DNA of 64,000 bases from Nipponacmea schrenckii (lineage: Eukaryota > Mollusca > Gastropoda > Lottiidae), in the NCBI GenBank assembly GCA_030562195.1, contig CM060202.1:26770317-26834316 (forward strand). Reading direction: 5' to 3'. Numbering within the stretch: position 1 is the stretch's first letter; each line of letters opens with the position of its first letter. The notes under the pieces are model-generated. The model worked only from the letters and a program-made list of their open reading frames with translations, ran no database searches and had not been told where the DNA came from. This document shows positions 37,601 through 49,185 of this stretch, piece after piece. Both the position numbers and the translations under genes were made by a program.

Positions 37601-38354
37601 GTATTTGTGTAACATGTTGATAAAATATTACATTTATTTCTTCTCGAAAATTAAAATAAAAATCATAATTGAATTTATCGCTATTCAATATTAATTTTTA
37701 ATTCAAAGTCCATTAATTCGAGTCTATAACTGACATTTCCCCGACAACCCAGACGTAAAGTCATTAATATTACTATGACACTTGTCAAATGGATTGAAAC
37801 ATACAGACGTCGATGGAGATTATGCAAATATTCTATGATCGGAAAATAAAGTCTATCTTCTAAAAAAAAGGCGTTAATGTTAATTTAAATGAACGGAGCT
37901 TTACGTCCTACTCTTTTGAATAATAACAATGTCAAAGGTTTAGCCAAGGACCAGCTGGATGAAAGGATCTTCGTGTTATCCTAGTAAACAATAGTTGTTT
38001 CATTCTTTTCTGAATAGTGGCTATGATCTGATGGTAAGTTTTGAAATAATATTCCATCGTCAGTACGTCAACTTGTTCCGACTCATCCCATATACCTTTC
38101 AAACCATGTATCATTACCATGGTAATTAGTGTATCAAATGTATAGCTGGAAATAAAGATTCTATCGATATTAATATAAAGTTCACTGATTTTTATCATGC
38201 TGTTGAACTTTAGAAATAATTACCCTGAACAACCTTATGTTACATGTAGGGCCTAGTTTATTATAGAAACGGATGGTAAAAATAGTTATTTCAGAAAACC
38301 TTTATATTCATAACTTAAAGGGGTAATAGGTTTTAGATGCTCCCAGCATGAACA
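37601..38354. other. Intergenic, nothing recognised
   Basis: The minus-strand frame 37932-38198 (88 aa) has no motif or splice support. Confidence 0.3.
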
Positions 38355-38520
38355 TAAAGTTTAAGCTCTCAAGAATGGTCAATATAAGTTTATATTCATC
38401 AGTTAACTTACCCGGTGTCATAAAGTAACAGAATCCCTTAAAATCTGGAAAACTCACAAAACTAAGTCATTATTGAAAAACGCTTAATCAATTAATTAAG
38501 CGCTTTTCAATAATCATATT
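38355..38520 (+). mobile_element. MITE of the AAGCGTTTTTCAATAAT family, best preserved copy
   Basis: Carries TCAAGAATGGTCAATATAAG, TATATTCATCAGTTAACTTA, GGTGTCATAAAGTAACAGAA and TCATTATTGAAAAACGCTTA, ending in a palindrome (AAAAACGCTTAAT..ATTAAGCGCTTTT). Other copies lie at about 2225-2430, 26005-26135, 36065-36185 and 53165-53300. A TTAC/TGTCATAA part mimics splice sites and should not be read as exons. Confidence 0.65.
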
Positions 38521-38639
38521 CTAAGACCTATTATACATTAAAAGAGCTCTATAAGTTGAATGTCTAACAAAAAGCTCAAAAGCATTTTGTAAGTCAAAAA
38601 ATGTTATGTGCAGGCAATTCGACTTATTAAGTCGGGGTA

Positions 38640-39115
38640 GAGATTCAAAATGGAGAACTGTGTTGTGTTTGTTATTTCCTATTGTAAGAACCAGATTTAG
38701 TTTGGTATGTAATAATCTTACGTACATAGTTTCGTCGGTAATAATCGTGTTTAGTTTCGTATGTAGGAACCATAATAAGTTTCGTATGTAAGAATCATAC
38801 TTAGTTTTCCATGTAAGAACCATATCTAGTTTCTTAGGTTAATACTAAGTTTCGTATATTAGAATCATACATAATATACGGTACTAAGTTTCGTATGAGG
38901 GAACCATATATACGTAGTTTCGTATGAAAGAACCATACTTAGTTTTATATGCATTAGTACAGTTAATGCAAGTTTGCAAGAACATTTTTGTAACATATGT
39001 TAACATATTGTGTACCATATGTAAATACCATAGACATATACTAAGTTTCGTATGAAGGAACCATGCATACGTAGTTTCGTATAAAGAACCATACTTAGTT
39101 TCATATTCATTGGTA
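38640..39115. repeat. Degenerate ~25-bp repeat (TAGTTTCGTATGTAAGAACCATA)
   Basis: At least 12 imperfect units, some inside a longer duplicated block (38860-38950 and 39035-39120). Confidence 0.75.
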
Positions 39116-40334
39116 CAATTAATTCAAGTTTGCAAGAAATCCTTGATATGAGATAATTTCTCATTATTGTTTTGTGAAATCAGTATAAATCTTTCACTAT
39201 AAATAATGTAATTGTTTACTTCAAGTAGCGCCTTCAATTAAGCTAATAGAATTTATGAAAATTACTCGTTATTGAAAATTGGAATCAGTCATTGATTTTA
39301 TTTGAGAGTTAATGGAAGAAGAAAAAACCGAAGTGGGTAATTGAAAAGTGAATTATATAATTGAGTTTGATTTTAAAGGGATGTCCACGTTTTTGCATTA
39401 GCTTTACCTGAAGAGGGATTATACTTTGACTTTACGTTTGTCTGCAATATGATAAACTTTGTTATGTAATACGCATACTATATTTCTTGTCGGAAGAATG
39501 TAATAAAATAATAATTTGAAAAGGACATCATTTCCACAGATGGAATTATCTGAGTATTTGTTTAGTATCAGAACGTCAGATTTTAAATAAGTGTTACAGA
39601 TACTAAATCGTTCTTTTGGATAACCAATTATTGATAATATGACAGGTTTTGGATAATGCAACCGCTGTTAAGGTTTTTTTTTATTCCCAATCATTGAATT
39701 GTAAAACAATTATATTCAAACTGAAAATGGGCACGGATGATTGAAGCTATCCTAGCTAAAAAAAAAATCCTTCATTCGGCACTGAATGACGTTGTCCGTT
39801 TTTATTTGTCCAATATGAAGCGGAGACAATAAGACGTAAAATACCGTATTAAACCAGCCTTATAAGACAGTATATTCAATAATTAAAGGAACACATTACT
39901 TTAAGACATTCTGAAATATTGGAAAATTCTTAAAATTTCTTTCGACCACGCCTCAATATTGTCGCGTCTATTAACCAAGATACGGGATCTAATTATGCTG
40001 GAGAGTTCGATAGAAAATCAGATTAATTGAAGGAGAGGATTGTTAATGTAATAACGATTAGTAGAATAAAGACAGATAAATAAAGTAAAGTATGTTTTAA
40101 AAATTTATTTCTTCAATTGAAACGATACTGTATTGTACATATATGAGCATTTTATAATAGATGGGTTATATTTATATGATTAAAATATTGTTAAAAAAAA
40201 TTGAAACGGCAATTCCGAGAAAGAAAGTACGAATCCAATTTAATATTGCTCAAACCATTAGACCAACAAAGGATATTGTAGAGCCTACTTCACCAGTAGG
40301 TTGCTCTATTTGAGAATATGTTTTAAGTATTAAA
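39116..40334. other. Intergenic, nothing recognised
   Basis: The minus frame 39419-39661 (80 aa) lacks support. Confidence 0.3.
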
Positions 40335-40594
40335 AATACACAAGATATATATGGATATACTACTTCTAGGTTTATTATATACTACGTTTCGAAACACATA
40401 CAGGTAGCGTTATCAAGTAAAATGATTAACAACAACAACAAAAAAATTGTTGTTAATCATTTTACTTGATAACGTTACTTGAATGTGTTTCGAAACTGTA
40501 GTATATAATATACCTAGAAGTAGTATATAATAAACCTAGAAGTAGTATATAATAAACCTAGCAGTAGTATATCCATATATCTTGTGTATTTTAA
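40335..40594. mobile_element. Palindromic foldback element, ~100-bp arms
   Basis: The left arm from AATACACAAGATATATATGG through ACGTTTCGAAACACATACAG to AATGATTAACAACAA is repeated inverted on the right after a short A-rich loop. The right arm has CCTAGAAGTAGTATATAATA locally triplicated. An independent single arm lies at 11041-11140. Confidence 0.85.
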
Positions 40595-41264
40595 TGTCTT
40601 ATAAAGAATGTTTTAATTCGTCTATTTTGTTATCTGTGGAGAATTCCGATATCATTTGTCATTTGTATGAACAATTCCCCATTCGCAGTTTCATAAATTT
40701 GGTTACAAAAAAATTCAACCCAAAAATGAAAAGAGAATGCCCCTTAAACGGTTATTGTTTTGGTAGCAGATTTGTTAACGGAAGATGGAAAAATCTTAAG
40801 TGCACAATCTCACTTTCAATAGATTGCGTGGGCAGTCCTTTTATTTTTCCAAGGGTCGATTACAGTAACAAATGATCTACTTTTTACCGTTATTTACCAA
40901 CCCTTTTAGATACATCGAGTCAATTTGTTACTTCCCGGAGTATAATAATGATTATTTAATTAATAGAGAAGAGATATATGTAATTGGGTCATCGTGAAAA
41001 GTACACAATTTGAATGCTTGTTAATTGTCCCCGATCATAATGATTCTTGAACAAATATTAAAATTCGTTTACTTGATTAAATAAAATTTATTGATATTCT
41101 TTGTGATAGCGTCGACCAATCATTGAAATAAATCTCAGATTGCTCCAGTCTCTTATCAGTTGCAATCTTTGTGTATCTAGATATCTTCGATCGCTTATCA
41201 GTTTTAGGGCAGCTTGAATTTCAAATCCGTTTCAAAAGGTTCGATCACCAATAAGTCTCGAGCA
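40595..41264. other. Non-coding; one unsupported 97-aa frame
   Basis: The plus frame 40582-40875 starts inside the foldback element and has no recognisable domain. It contains several Cys but no signal peptide or splice context. Confidence 0.3.
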
Positions 41265-41512
41265 ATTTCGATCTCCTATCAGTCTCAGAACAGCTTCGAT
41301 CTCAAATCAGTCTCGAGACAGCTTCGATCTCCAATCAGTCTCGAGACAGCTTCGATCTCCAATCAGTCTCGAGACAGCTTCGATCTCCAATCAGTCTCGA
41401 GACAGCTTCGATCTCCAATCAGTCTCGAGACAGCTTCAATCTCCTATCAGTCTCGAGACAACTTCGATCTCCAATCAGTCTCGAGACAACTTCAATCTCC
41501 AATCAGTCCAAT
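41265..41512. repeat. 28-bp tandem repeat, about nine units
   Basis: Unit CAGTCTCGAGACAGCTTCGA followed by TCTCCAAT, nearly perfect in the centre; each unit holds a CTCGAG site. Confidence 0.95.
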
Positions 41513-42984
41513 TACGTAAGTTGATGATATGAATACCATCAGGTTTTCTTTTAATTCTTTATCTATTGTACCTTATGTAGAATATATCGTTGCGACGTGG
41601 TTTCTAATGGCACATTGCAAAACACACAAAACCTTTTTTTCACTTCTGCTCGTGTAGGCTATTACGTCATATTCATTGACATGTTGAGTAGAAATGGCGC
41701 GTGTAGTTGAATTACTACACTATTAACTAGAGCTAAAAACAAAATCTACATAATATGCTGTTAAATTTAGAACACAATTTCTATTTCTGTACAACAATGC
41801 ACGGAAGGGGAAATTATGTCTTCGCTAACACACAAGTACTAAGACCCCGCCTTCTTTGAAAAGGTCCGTTGCTGATGTAACAGTTATCTAAACCGAAAGT
41901 CGGCCCTACATTTCGAGTGAAAAGCAATGCTTTGAAGTCTTTTGATAGTAATGAAAATAGATGCTGCAAGAGAGCCAATATTTTACTGCATTCCGATAGG
42001 TACCCTTTCCCGTTACCCGGTAAGTTAAGGTTTAAAACTCCATTCTTTTTGCCTTATCACTTATCACACCAAACCCTCTACAACCTCCTCCTCCTCCCCT
42101 CCTCCTCCCCTCCTCCCCTCCTCCCCCCTTCCTCCTATGCTTAAAATGCTTAATACGCTAATAAGTCATACTTAAAACTCCATTGAATTATCCCATTGTT
42201 TTGGGGTTTTTTTCGATGAAATAGCCAAGCTAGTATCAAAGCGATGTTAAAACAATACTTCTACAGCGGAGCACAGTACAAAAGCCCCCCCCCCCTCCAT
42301 TAGAAGAACATAAGTAAAACATATAACCCCATATCATGTCCGTATTCGTAAACGCACTGTAAGTCAAAATAAGTCAAGTTAATTGCCAATTTATGATGAC
42401 AAGTATTGTAAAAGATCACCATCGACCAACAACAACCCACCTCGCTCACCCACCTCTCCATTTACACAATAAGGTAGACGTAAAACTCCTATCCCGTTTT
42501 CCTGATTCGTTAACACAGTGTAAGTCGATAAAATAGTCAAGTTACATGCAAAGTAGTGATGAAAAGAACTACTCAAGCGAGGCTAGTAACGAAGATAGAG
42601 AAATTCAATCTAAGGATGAAATTAATCAATAATCGACCTTGTTGATTAATTAAGCTAATATAAGAACATTATTCCATTTTTGTGACGTGTAGGAAAGTCT
42701 AAATATAGTTTATATTCTATAATTACCAGATTTTAATACACACTTGTCATATTCTACTCATGATTTATATATTTCACAATTACAATTTATTCTTAGATTC
42801 ACCTGCATTTCTTTGTTAGTAGGTCAAGGCTTTGAAGCAGTGGCTCAATCAAGTTCACGAGTCCCCGATCTTTATTGAAAAAGAAATCCTGAGGGAGGGG
42901 AGAGGGGCCACAACCAAATATCTTGTTATTAATCAAACTGTTAAAACTGTTAAAACACTTTGAACGGTAGGAGAGAAATACATT
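41513..42984. other. Intergenic with homopolymer and CCT tracts
   Basis: Contains CCTCCT runs at 42085-42135 and a 13-bp C run near 42286. A donor-like GTAAGT at 42020 follows an open stretch (KSNALKSFDSNENRCCKRAN..), but no acceptor or partner exon was found. Confidence 0.35.
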
Positions 42985-43165
42985 AAAATTGGTTGGAACA
43001 GATAGTGGTCGTGGGTTCAAATCGCGGTAAGCTTGTGAAAGTCTGGTGACCATGGATGAGTCGAATTTCCTCACTTTTCATGGGACAATAAACCAAGACC
43101 CTTATGTGCTACAGGCTGTTACATCGACGGTTGGAAATCACAAAAGAGTAGGTTAATGCCCCTAT
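42985..43165 (+). mobile_element. tRNA-derived SINE fragment
   Basis: B-box-like GTGGGTTCAAATCGCGG then TGTGAAAGTCTGGTGACCAT and the tail motif TATGTGCTACAGGCTGTTAC. The tail motif recurs at 2169 and 56590; GTGGGTT..AAGTCTGGAGAC recurs at 59460-59700. Confidence 0.6.
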
Positions 43166-43489
43166 CTTAGAAAATATCCTCTTATGGTTCACTGCATGCA
43201 GTTGCCCGAGTCACTAACCCATAAAGAGCTGTTACGTTAGAGTAGGACGTAAGACTCCATTTATTTAATTTATTTAAACATTCTGTCACAACAACTATTG
43301 ATTTATAATATACAATACTTGGCTGATAATTTATCTCGTCGAGTTGGAATTGATTGACACCTAAGTAGTATTTTTGTATATTCGTATCAAATTTAAAAAA
43401 CTTAAATACATATTGACAATTGATGTATATTGACATATTCAAACAAAAAATAATACCTGGTTGTATTTAAGACACATATGGAAGGGGGA

Positions 43490-44345
43490 GGAGGGTGGTT
43501 ACAATTATTTTTTTGTGGTAACAAACTATTGTGGTAACAACTTAATTTTGTAACAATCTATTGTGGTAACCACCTGTTGTGGTACAATATATTATGGTAA
43601 CAACCTATTGTGGTAACAAACTATTGTGGTAACAACCTATTGTGGTAACAACCTTTTGTGGTAACAACCTGTTGTGGTAACAAACTATTGTGGTAACAAC
43701 CTATTTTGGTACAATATATTGTGGTAACCACCTGTTGTGGTACAATATATTGTGGTAACAATCTATTGTGGTAACCACCTGTTGTGGTAACAATCTATTG
43801 TGGTAGCCACCTGTTGTGGTAGCATTATATTGTGGTAACCACCTGTTGTGGTAACAGCCTATTGTGGTAAAAACCTATTGTGATAACAACCTATTGTGGT
43901 AACAACCTATTATGGTAATAATCTATTGTGGTAACAACCTATTGTGGTAACAATCTATTGTGGTAACCACCTGTTGTGGTAGCAATCTATTGTGGTAACC
44001 ACCTGTTGTGGTAACAATCTATTGTGGTAACAACCTATTGTGGTAACAACCTATTGTGGTAACAATCTATTGTGGTAACCACCTGTTGTGGTAGCAATCT
44101 ATTGTGGTAGTGGTAACAATCTATTGTGGTAACAATCTATTGTGGTAACAATCTATTGTGGTAACAACTTATTGTGGTAACAACCTATTGTGGTAAACAC
44201 CTGTTGTGGTAGCAATCTATTGTGGTAACAACCTATGGTGGTAACAATCAATTGTGGTAACCACCTGTTGTGGTAGCAATCTAGTTTGGTAACAACCTAT
44301 TGTGGTAACAACCTATTGTGGTAACAATCTATTGTGGTATTATGG
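43490..44345. repeat. 16-bp minisatellite, about 50 units
   Basis: Unit TTGTGGTAACAACCTA with common variants (AATCTA, ACCACCTG, AGCAATCTA). Variants occur in higher-order groups: the pair CTATTGTGGTAACCACCTG then TTGTGGTAGCAATCTA recurs. Confidence 0.95.
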
Positions 44346-44757
44346 TTAAAAGTTATATTATGGCAACTCTATTTTTGAAAAAAAATATATTTTATTTTGC
44401 TAGCAAACTCTGTTGTTTCCATTTTTAAATGTGTGGCTTCAATAAATAGATAATTTATTGTAGTCTGAATAACCCATTTATTTCATTCCCTTTGAAAAGC
44501 AACAAAACTTTTACACATGTCATTGAAACATAATAAAAAATTTTCCCAGGGGAAGTCTCGAATGTCTTTTATAATTGTCATCAAAGTTCATCAATAATAG
44601 GGCATTATTATAAATCAAAGGGAATTATTAATAAAAAGTTATAACAAAGACTATTTATTTGTTAATAAAGATTTCAAATGTACTAGGGAATATCAAATGC
44701 ATTTCAAGCAATAATTTATAATATGGTCGTCCTGTTGTTTTTCAAAACCATGTCACT

Positions 44758-45114
44758 TTACGGGAATGGACCCAATTCTAGCTGTTTATTATTATCATCA
44801 TCATTATCGCTGTCCTCGTCTTCCTTGCCCTCGTCATCGTGGTCTTCGTCATCTTCGTAATTGTCGTCGTCGTGGTCATCGTCATCGTCAGCATCATTGT
44901 TTTCATTGTCGTCATCGTCAGCATCATTGTTTTCATTGTCGTCATCGTCAGCATCATTGTTTTCATTGTCGTCATCGTCAGCATCATTGTTTTCATTGTC
45001 GTCGTCATTGGACTTTCGAAAATGATCTATCTGTGGTTTGCAGAGTCCCCATTGCAAAATAAAAAAGCGTATCCGAGACTCGAGACTCTTGGGAGATGAG
45101 CTCCTACATGGCAA
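44758..45114 (-). other. Asp/Asn-rich open frame with perfect 30-bp repeat, coding status unclear
   Basis: The minus-strand frame from ATG 45114 gives 118 aa: about 35 ordinary residues, four identical copies of the decapeptide DDDDNENNDA (30-bp DNA repeat 44880-45008), then a (D/E)-rich tail ending NNKQLELGPFP. Acidic repeats would fit a calcium-binding matrix protein like its distant neighbours, but no signal peptide is seen and no splice acceptor was identified. A GAY-rich minisatellite would look the same. Confidence 0.3.
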
Positions 45115-46059
45115 GATTTTTCAGTGGTTAGAATCGAACCGAATCACAAAGGGAGTTAATCTGTAATCTTGGGAAGTGACCTAGAAACGAGCTCAGCGTG
45201 TAATTGACTTAGTAAGATAGCATCTATATTAATATTAGATAGTAAATAATTAGGTCATGTTTGTATTCTCTATTGACCACATCAAAGAACAGTTGATAAT
45301 CGATCGCTTAGATGCATTGTTTTATCTTAGTTCCTTACCGGCCTATTGTTAAAAGGCAAAGGTTCGAACTGTGTCTTGAATAAATGTAGATAGTCTTCAG
45401 AAGTATTAGAAGTTTACAAAAATCGCGTTATTCGTTCATAGATATCTAAAAATAATTTTACTTTCTATTTCTATATTTCGTATAATCTAAAGAAAGGACG
45501 AGGCCTTAGTTAAAACGGGGATACTTCTAGACATACATTGATTTGAACATTTGTCATGCAATATGTTTCTTGTCAGAAAATAGAAAGGAAAGACTTGAAG
45601 AATTATAATTTTCATAAAATTTTATGCAAGACTGCAAAACGCCTCACCACCCCAACATATTGCATGGAAAACCTTCAAATCATGTATGTCTCGAATTATC
45701 CCCTTTTTAACGTTAAAATGAGCTCCGAAATATAGAAATAAATATAGGCCTAAATAGAGATCCGCTGCCTTAAATGCTACGATAGAGAGTCATGAATAAT
45801 TTACGAATTCGATTACATTGCAACCTATCCCTATCGGTATGTAAATAGAGATCGATGGAAATATATCACAGGAAAGTGCATTACTAGAAACACGCATGAG
45901 TAACTCGTTTGAGCTCCATGCAATCAAGTAATGTTATTATGGCAACGCATTGTGTTGCTAACTTAGTAAAATTCTAACGTTTTCCATTTAGAAAATTAAA
46001 ATATAAATCATCCTGGGATTGCATTGCATAACATGAGGACTTGAGCTTTGTATCTTCAC
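45115..46059. other. Intergenic, nothing firm
   Basis: A B-box-like GGTTCGAACTG near 45361 may be a SINE remnant. Confidence 0.3.
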
Positions 46060-47445
46060 TAACATTTTGAAACATTTCTCGATTATCATGCATTGTGGTA
46101 TTGTTGTAAGTAAGTTTTCGATTATCATGAAAAATTGTGGAATTCTCGTTCATCTATGGTTAAGTATGTATACTTTAATTTTGATAGAATTATCGATTAT
46201 CATGCATGATGGTATTAGTTTTGTGGCAAGAGAAATTTTCAATTATCATGAGCTACGGTAGAATACGCGATTGTCATGCATAATGGTGGTGTTGTAATTG
46301 TCAGTAGAATACTCGATTATTATGCATGGTGATAGGACTAATATTATTGTAAATAGAATTCTCGATTATCGTGCATAATGTATTTTGGTTTAGTATATTA
46401 ACTCTGATTTTGATAGAATTCTCGATTATCACGCATGATAGTATTGTTGTGAATTAACATGCACGCTGGCATTCTCATAATGGTACTCTCGATTATTATG
46501 CACACTTGTTTTCCTGGATTATCTTGCATAATGGTAACCTCGATTATCATGCATAACGGTACTCTCGATTATCATGCATAATGGCACTCTGAATAATCAT
46601 GCATACTAGAAATCTCGATTATCATGCTTAATGGTACTCTCGATTATTATGCACACATGTATTCCAGGATTATCATGCATAATGGTACTCTCGTTTATCA
46701 TGCATAATGGTATTCTCGATTATCATGCATAATGGTTCTCTCGATTATCATGCATAATGGTGCTCTCGTTTATCATGCATAATTGTATTCTCGACTATCA
46801 TGCATAATGGTATTCTCGATTATTATGCACACTTGTGTTTCAGGATTATCATGCATAATGGTACTATCGTTTATCATGCATAATGCTATTCTCGATTCTC
46901 ATGCATAACGGAACTCTCGATTATTATGCACACTTGTATCCAGGATTATCTTGCATAATGGTAACCTCGATTATCATGAATAATGGTACTCTCGATTATC
47001 ATGCATAATGGTACTCTCAATTATCATGCATACTAGAAATCTCGATTATCATGTATAATGGTACTCTCGATTATCATGAATTATGATATTCTTGACTTTC
47101 ATGCAAAATGTTATTCTCGATTATCATGCATAATGTTACTCTCAATTATCATGCATACTAGAAATCTCGATTATCATGCATAATGGTACTCTCGATTATC
47201 ATGCACACTTGTATTCCAGGATTATCTTGCATAATGGTACTCTCGGTTATCATGAATAGTGGTATTCTCGATTATCATGCATACTAGAAATCTCGATTAC
47301 CCTGCATAATGGTACTCTCGATTATAATGAATAATGGTATTCTCGATCAGCATGCATAATGGTACTCTCGATTATAATGAATAATGGTACTCTCGATTTT
47401 CATTCATAATGGTACTCACGATTATCATGAATAACGGTGTTCTTG
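46060..47445. repeat. 25-bp satellite array (CTCGATTATCATGCATAATGGTACT), about 50 units
   Basis: Regular from about 46480 onward, diverged before that. Many units hold ATGCAT. Some blocks (AATCTCGATTATCATGCATAA with TACTAGA, and CACACTTGTATTCCAGGATTA) recur every few units, giving a higher-order pattern. Confidence 0.95.
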
Positions 47446-47569
47446 ACTCTAGTTTTTTATGCATAATTTTGTTCTGGATTATCATGTCTGTTTTTATTCT
47501 CGATAATGATAATTATAATGTTTATAAGGGTGAATAATTCGTCGGGCATTTTGAAGAATAATGAGTTAC

Positions 47570-47700
47570 CACTATTCATGATAATCGAGAGTACCATTAT
47601 GCAAGATAATCCTGGAATACATGAGTGCATGATAATCGAGAGTACCATTATGCATGATAATCGAGATTTCCAGTATGCATGATAATTGAGAGTACCAGAG
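47570..47700. repeat. Inverted piece of the 25-bp satellite
   Basis: About five units in reverse orientation (ATGATAATCGAGAGTACCAT) follow the main array after a ~125-bp spacer, so transcripts across 47.1-47.7 kb could fold into a long hairpin. Confidence 0.9.
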
Positions 47701-47871
47701 ATAATTATGGTTTCCATGGGATTACGACGGGAATCGTCGAAGATTACCGAAGGAAATCGCCTATGATCTTCTGGCAAAATATTTCTAATAATATATCCTT
47801 TTTTATTTTCAGATGTAATATGGTGAACTAATCGGAGAAACTTGTAAAGGCTCGAATTGTCTCTGATAAAA

Positions 47872-49185
47872 ATGATCAGTACACTGGAACGCAAAATGTG
47901 GACAAACGACAACAAACCTTCCGACAAAACGCCTGGTCGTTTGACTACGCGTATTCCGATCGTGCGTCGGGCTCCTGTGAAGCCATCCGTCAATCCAAGT
48001 CTCGGTGCCTACCCTAGAACAACAACTATGACCGCTTCGAGTCTATCATTAACCAAAGGTACCTCGAAACCAGTACGAAACCGAGATCGGTTTGGGGTAA
48101 GAAAAAATTCGGATGTGCAAAAAGTGTCAAATATTGACAGTCGTAGAAAACCAAAGAAAACGAAAAAGGATACAAAACCATTTCCGGGAAACCTTTACCG
48201 GGAGAAAACGTTCGGTGTGTTCTCGACGCCAAGCACATCCGACCATGAACGTCCTTCAAACGTGCCTAGAAGACGCCTTCAAACAGATGAAAGTGAATCA
48301 TTGGATAGAGGATACGTTTCCGATGTGAAGAGTGAAATAACACGAAGTTTTTATCAGGAAAAGGGGGAGGAGTTTAATGTTGATCGACGGATCCGACCGA
48401 AATCCGCTGGGCAAGCTTTATACCATGCGGATAGTGATGATGATAGCTCGTTAGACGGGGAAATCGAAGTGATTGACATAGACAACGACGATACATTCGT
48501 CGTGATTCAAGAAACAGCTGATGGTAAAGACAACACGCTTTGCGTCTCCGATCAGCCAAGCGACAGAAGAAAGTCGTTGGAAACTGCGAACCGTTACTAT
48601 GGTAACACGGACAACACCAGAAAACATAGCCGCCAACTTAGTGGAAGTGAATCGGAAAAACGAAACGATAGAACCCATTTAGACAATAACCTTCTTAATT
48701 ATACTGAAAACACTCTATCTCCCGCAACGTTCGATAGACAACGCGCGAAAAGTGATTCCTCTGCAGTTCCGTTCCATGATAATTACGTAGACAAAAGACG
48801 AGAAAGTGAAACCTTCCAATCAGACTCCGACGGCACTCGGTTTATTAAAAAATCGAATAGCGTTAATAACAGGCAATTATCGAATCTGAAATCCGAAACT
48901 TTGCATCCGGAAATACCAACCGACAAAACGTACGCACGAGCTGTGGAAAATGTGCTAACCAAATATTCCAATATGACAGTCCGCGCTGGAAATAGTTCCG
49001 AGTCTAGTCATCCGCGAAGATATGGAGGTCGGACCGGAGAAACTCATTTATCGCATGGGCAGCGAGCATCCTTACCAAGGAAATTGAAACCGCTACTTAA
49101 TCGCGAGAAATTAGGTCATGTCAATCAAGATCAAAACCAAATGATCGATCATCCAGACTCGTTTAGTAAAAACATGGCGAGTTGA
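47872..49185 (+). CDS. Ser/Arg-rich, probably intracellular protein of unknown function, 437 aa
   Basis: A single open frame starts at ATG 47872 and ends at TGA 49183-49185. A splice-acceptor-like TTTTTATTTTCAG at 47800-47812 suggests an upstream non-coding or short coding exon. No signal peptide or membrane segment. A Lys/Arg cluster (RRKPKKTKK, about 91-99) could be a nuclear signal. Basophilic phosphorylation-like sites recur (RPKSAG, RRKSLE, RKHSRQLS, RAKSDS, RRESET, KKSNS). The acidic stretch DSDDDSS..GEIEVIDIDNDDTFVVIQE (about 187-214) fits the pattern of a SUMO-interacting motif (hydrophobic core flanked by acid/Ser). The rest is polar and probably disordered. Codon composition and lack of repeats make it the best coding candidate outside the left cluster. 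AATAAA at 49779-49784 could end the transcript. Family not recognised. Confidence 0.65.
   Translation: MISTLERKMWTNDNKPSDKTPGRLTTRIPIVRRAPVKPSVNPSLGAYPRTTTMTASSLSLTKGTSKPVRNRDRFGVRKNSDVQKVSNIDSRRKPKKTKKDTKPFPGNLYREKTFGVFSTPSTSDHERPSNVPRRRLQTDESESLDRGYVSDVKSEITRSFYQEKGEEFNVDRRIRPKSAGQALYHADSDDDSSLDGEIEVIDIDNDDTFVVIQETADGKDNTLCVSDQPSDRRKSLETANRYYGNTDNTRKHSRQLSGSESEKRNDRTHLDNNLLNYTENTLSPATFDRQRAKSDSSAVPFHDNYVDKRRESETFQSDSDGTRFIKKSNSVNNRQLSNLKSETLHPEIPTDKTYARAVENVLTKYSNMTVRAGNSSESSHPRRYGGRTGETHLSHGQRASLPRKLKPLLNREKLGHVNQDQNQMIDHPDSFSKNMAS

Noticed and set aside
41917..42020. Exon ending at GTAAGT 42020
   Set aside because: Donor is good but no acceptor with a pyrimidine tract precedes it and no following exon was found.
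42799..43074. 91-aa minus-strand frame
   Set aside because: Overlaps the SINE B-box region; the AYRDLNPRPLSVPTN phrase is the antisense translation of a tRNA-derived SINE.
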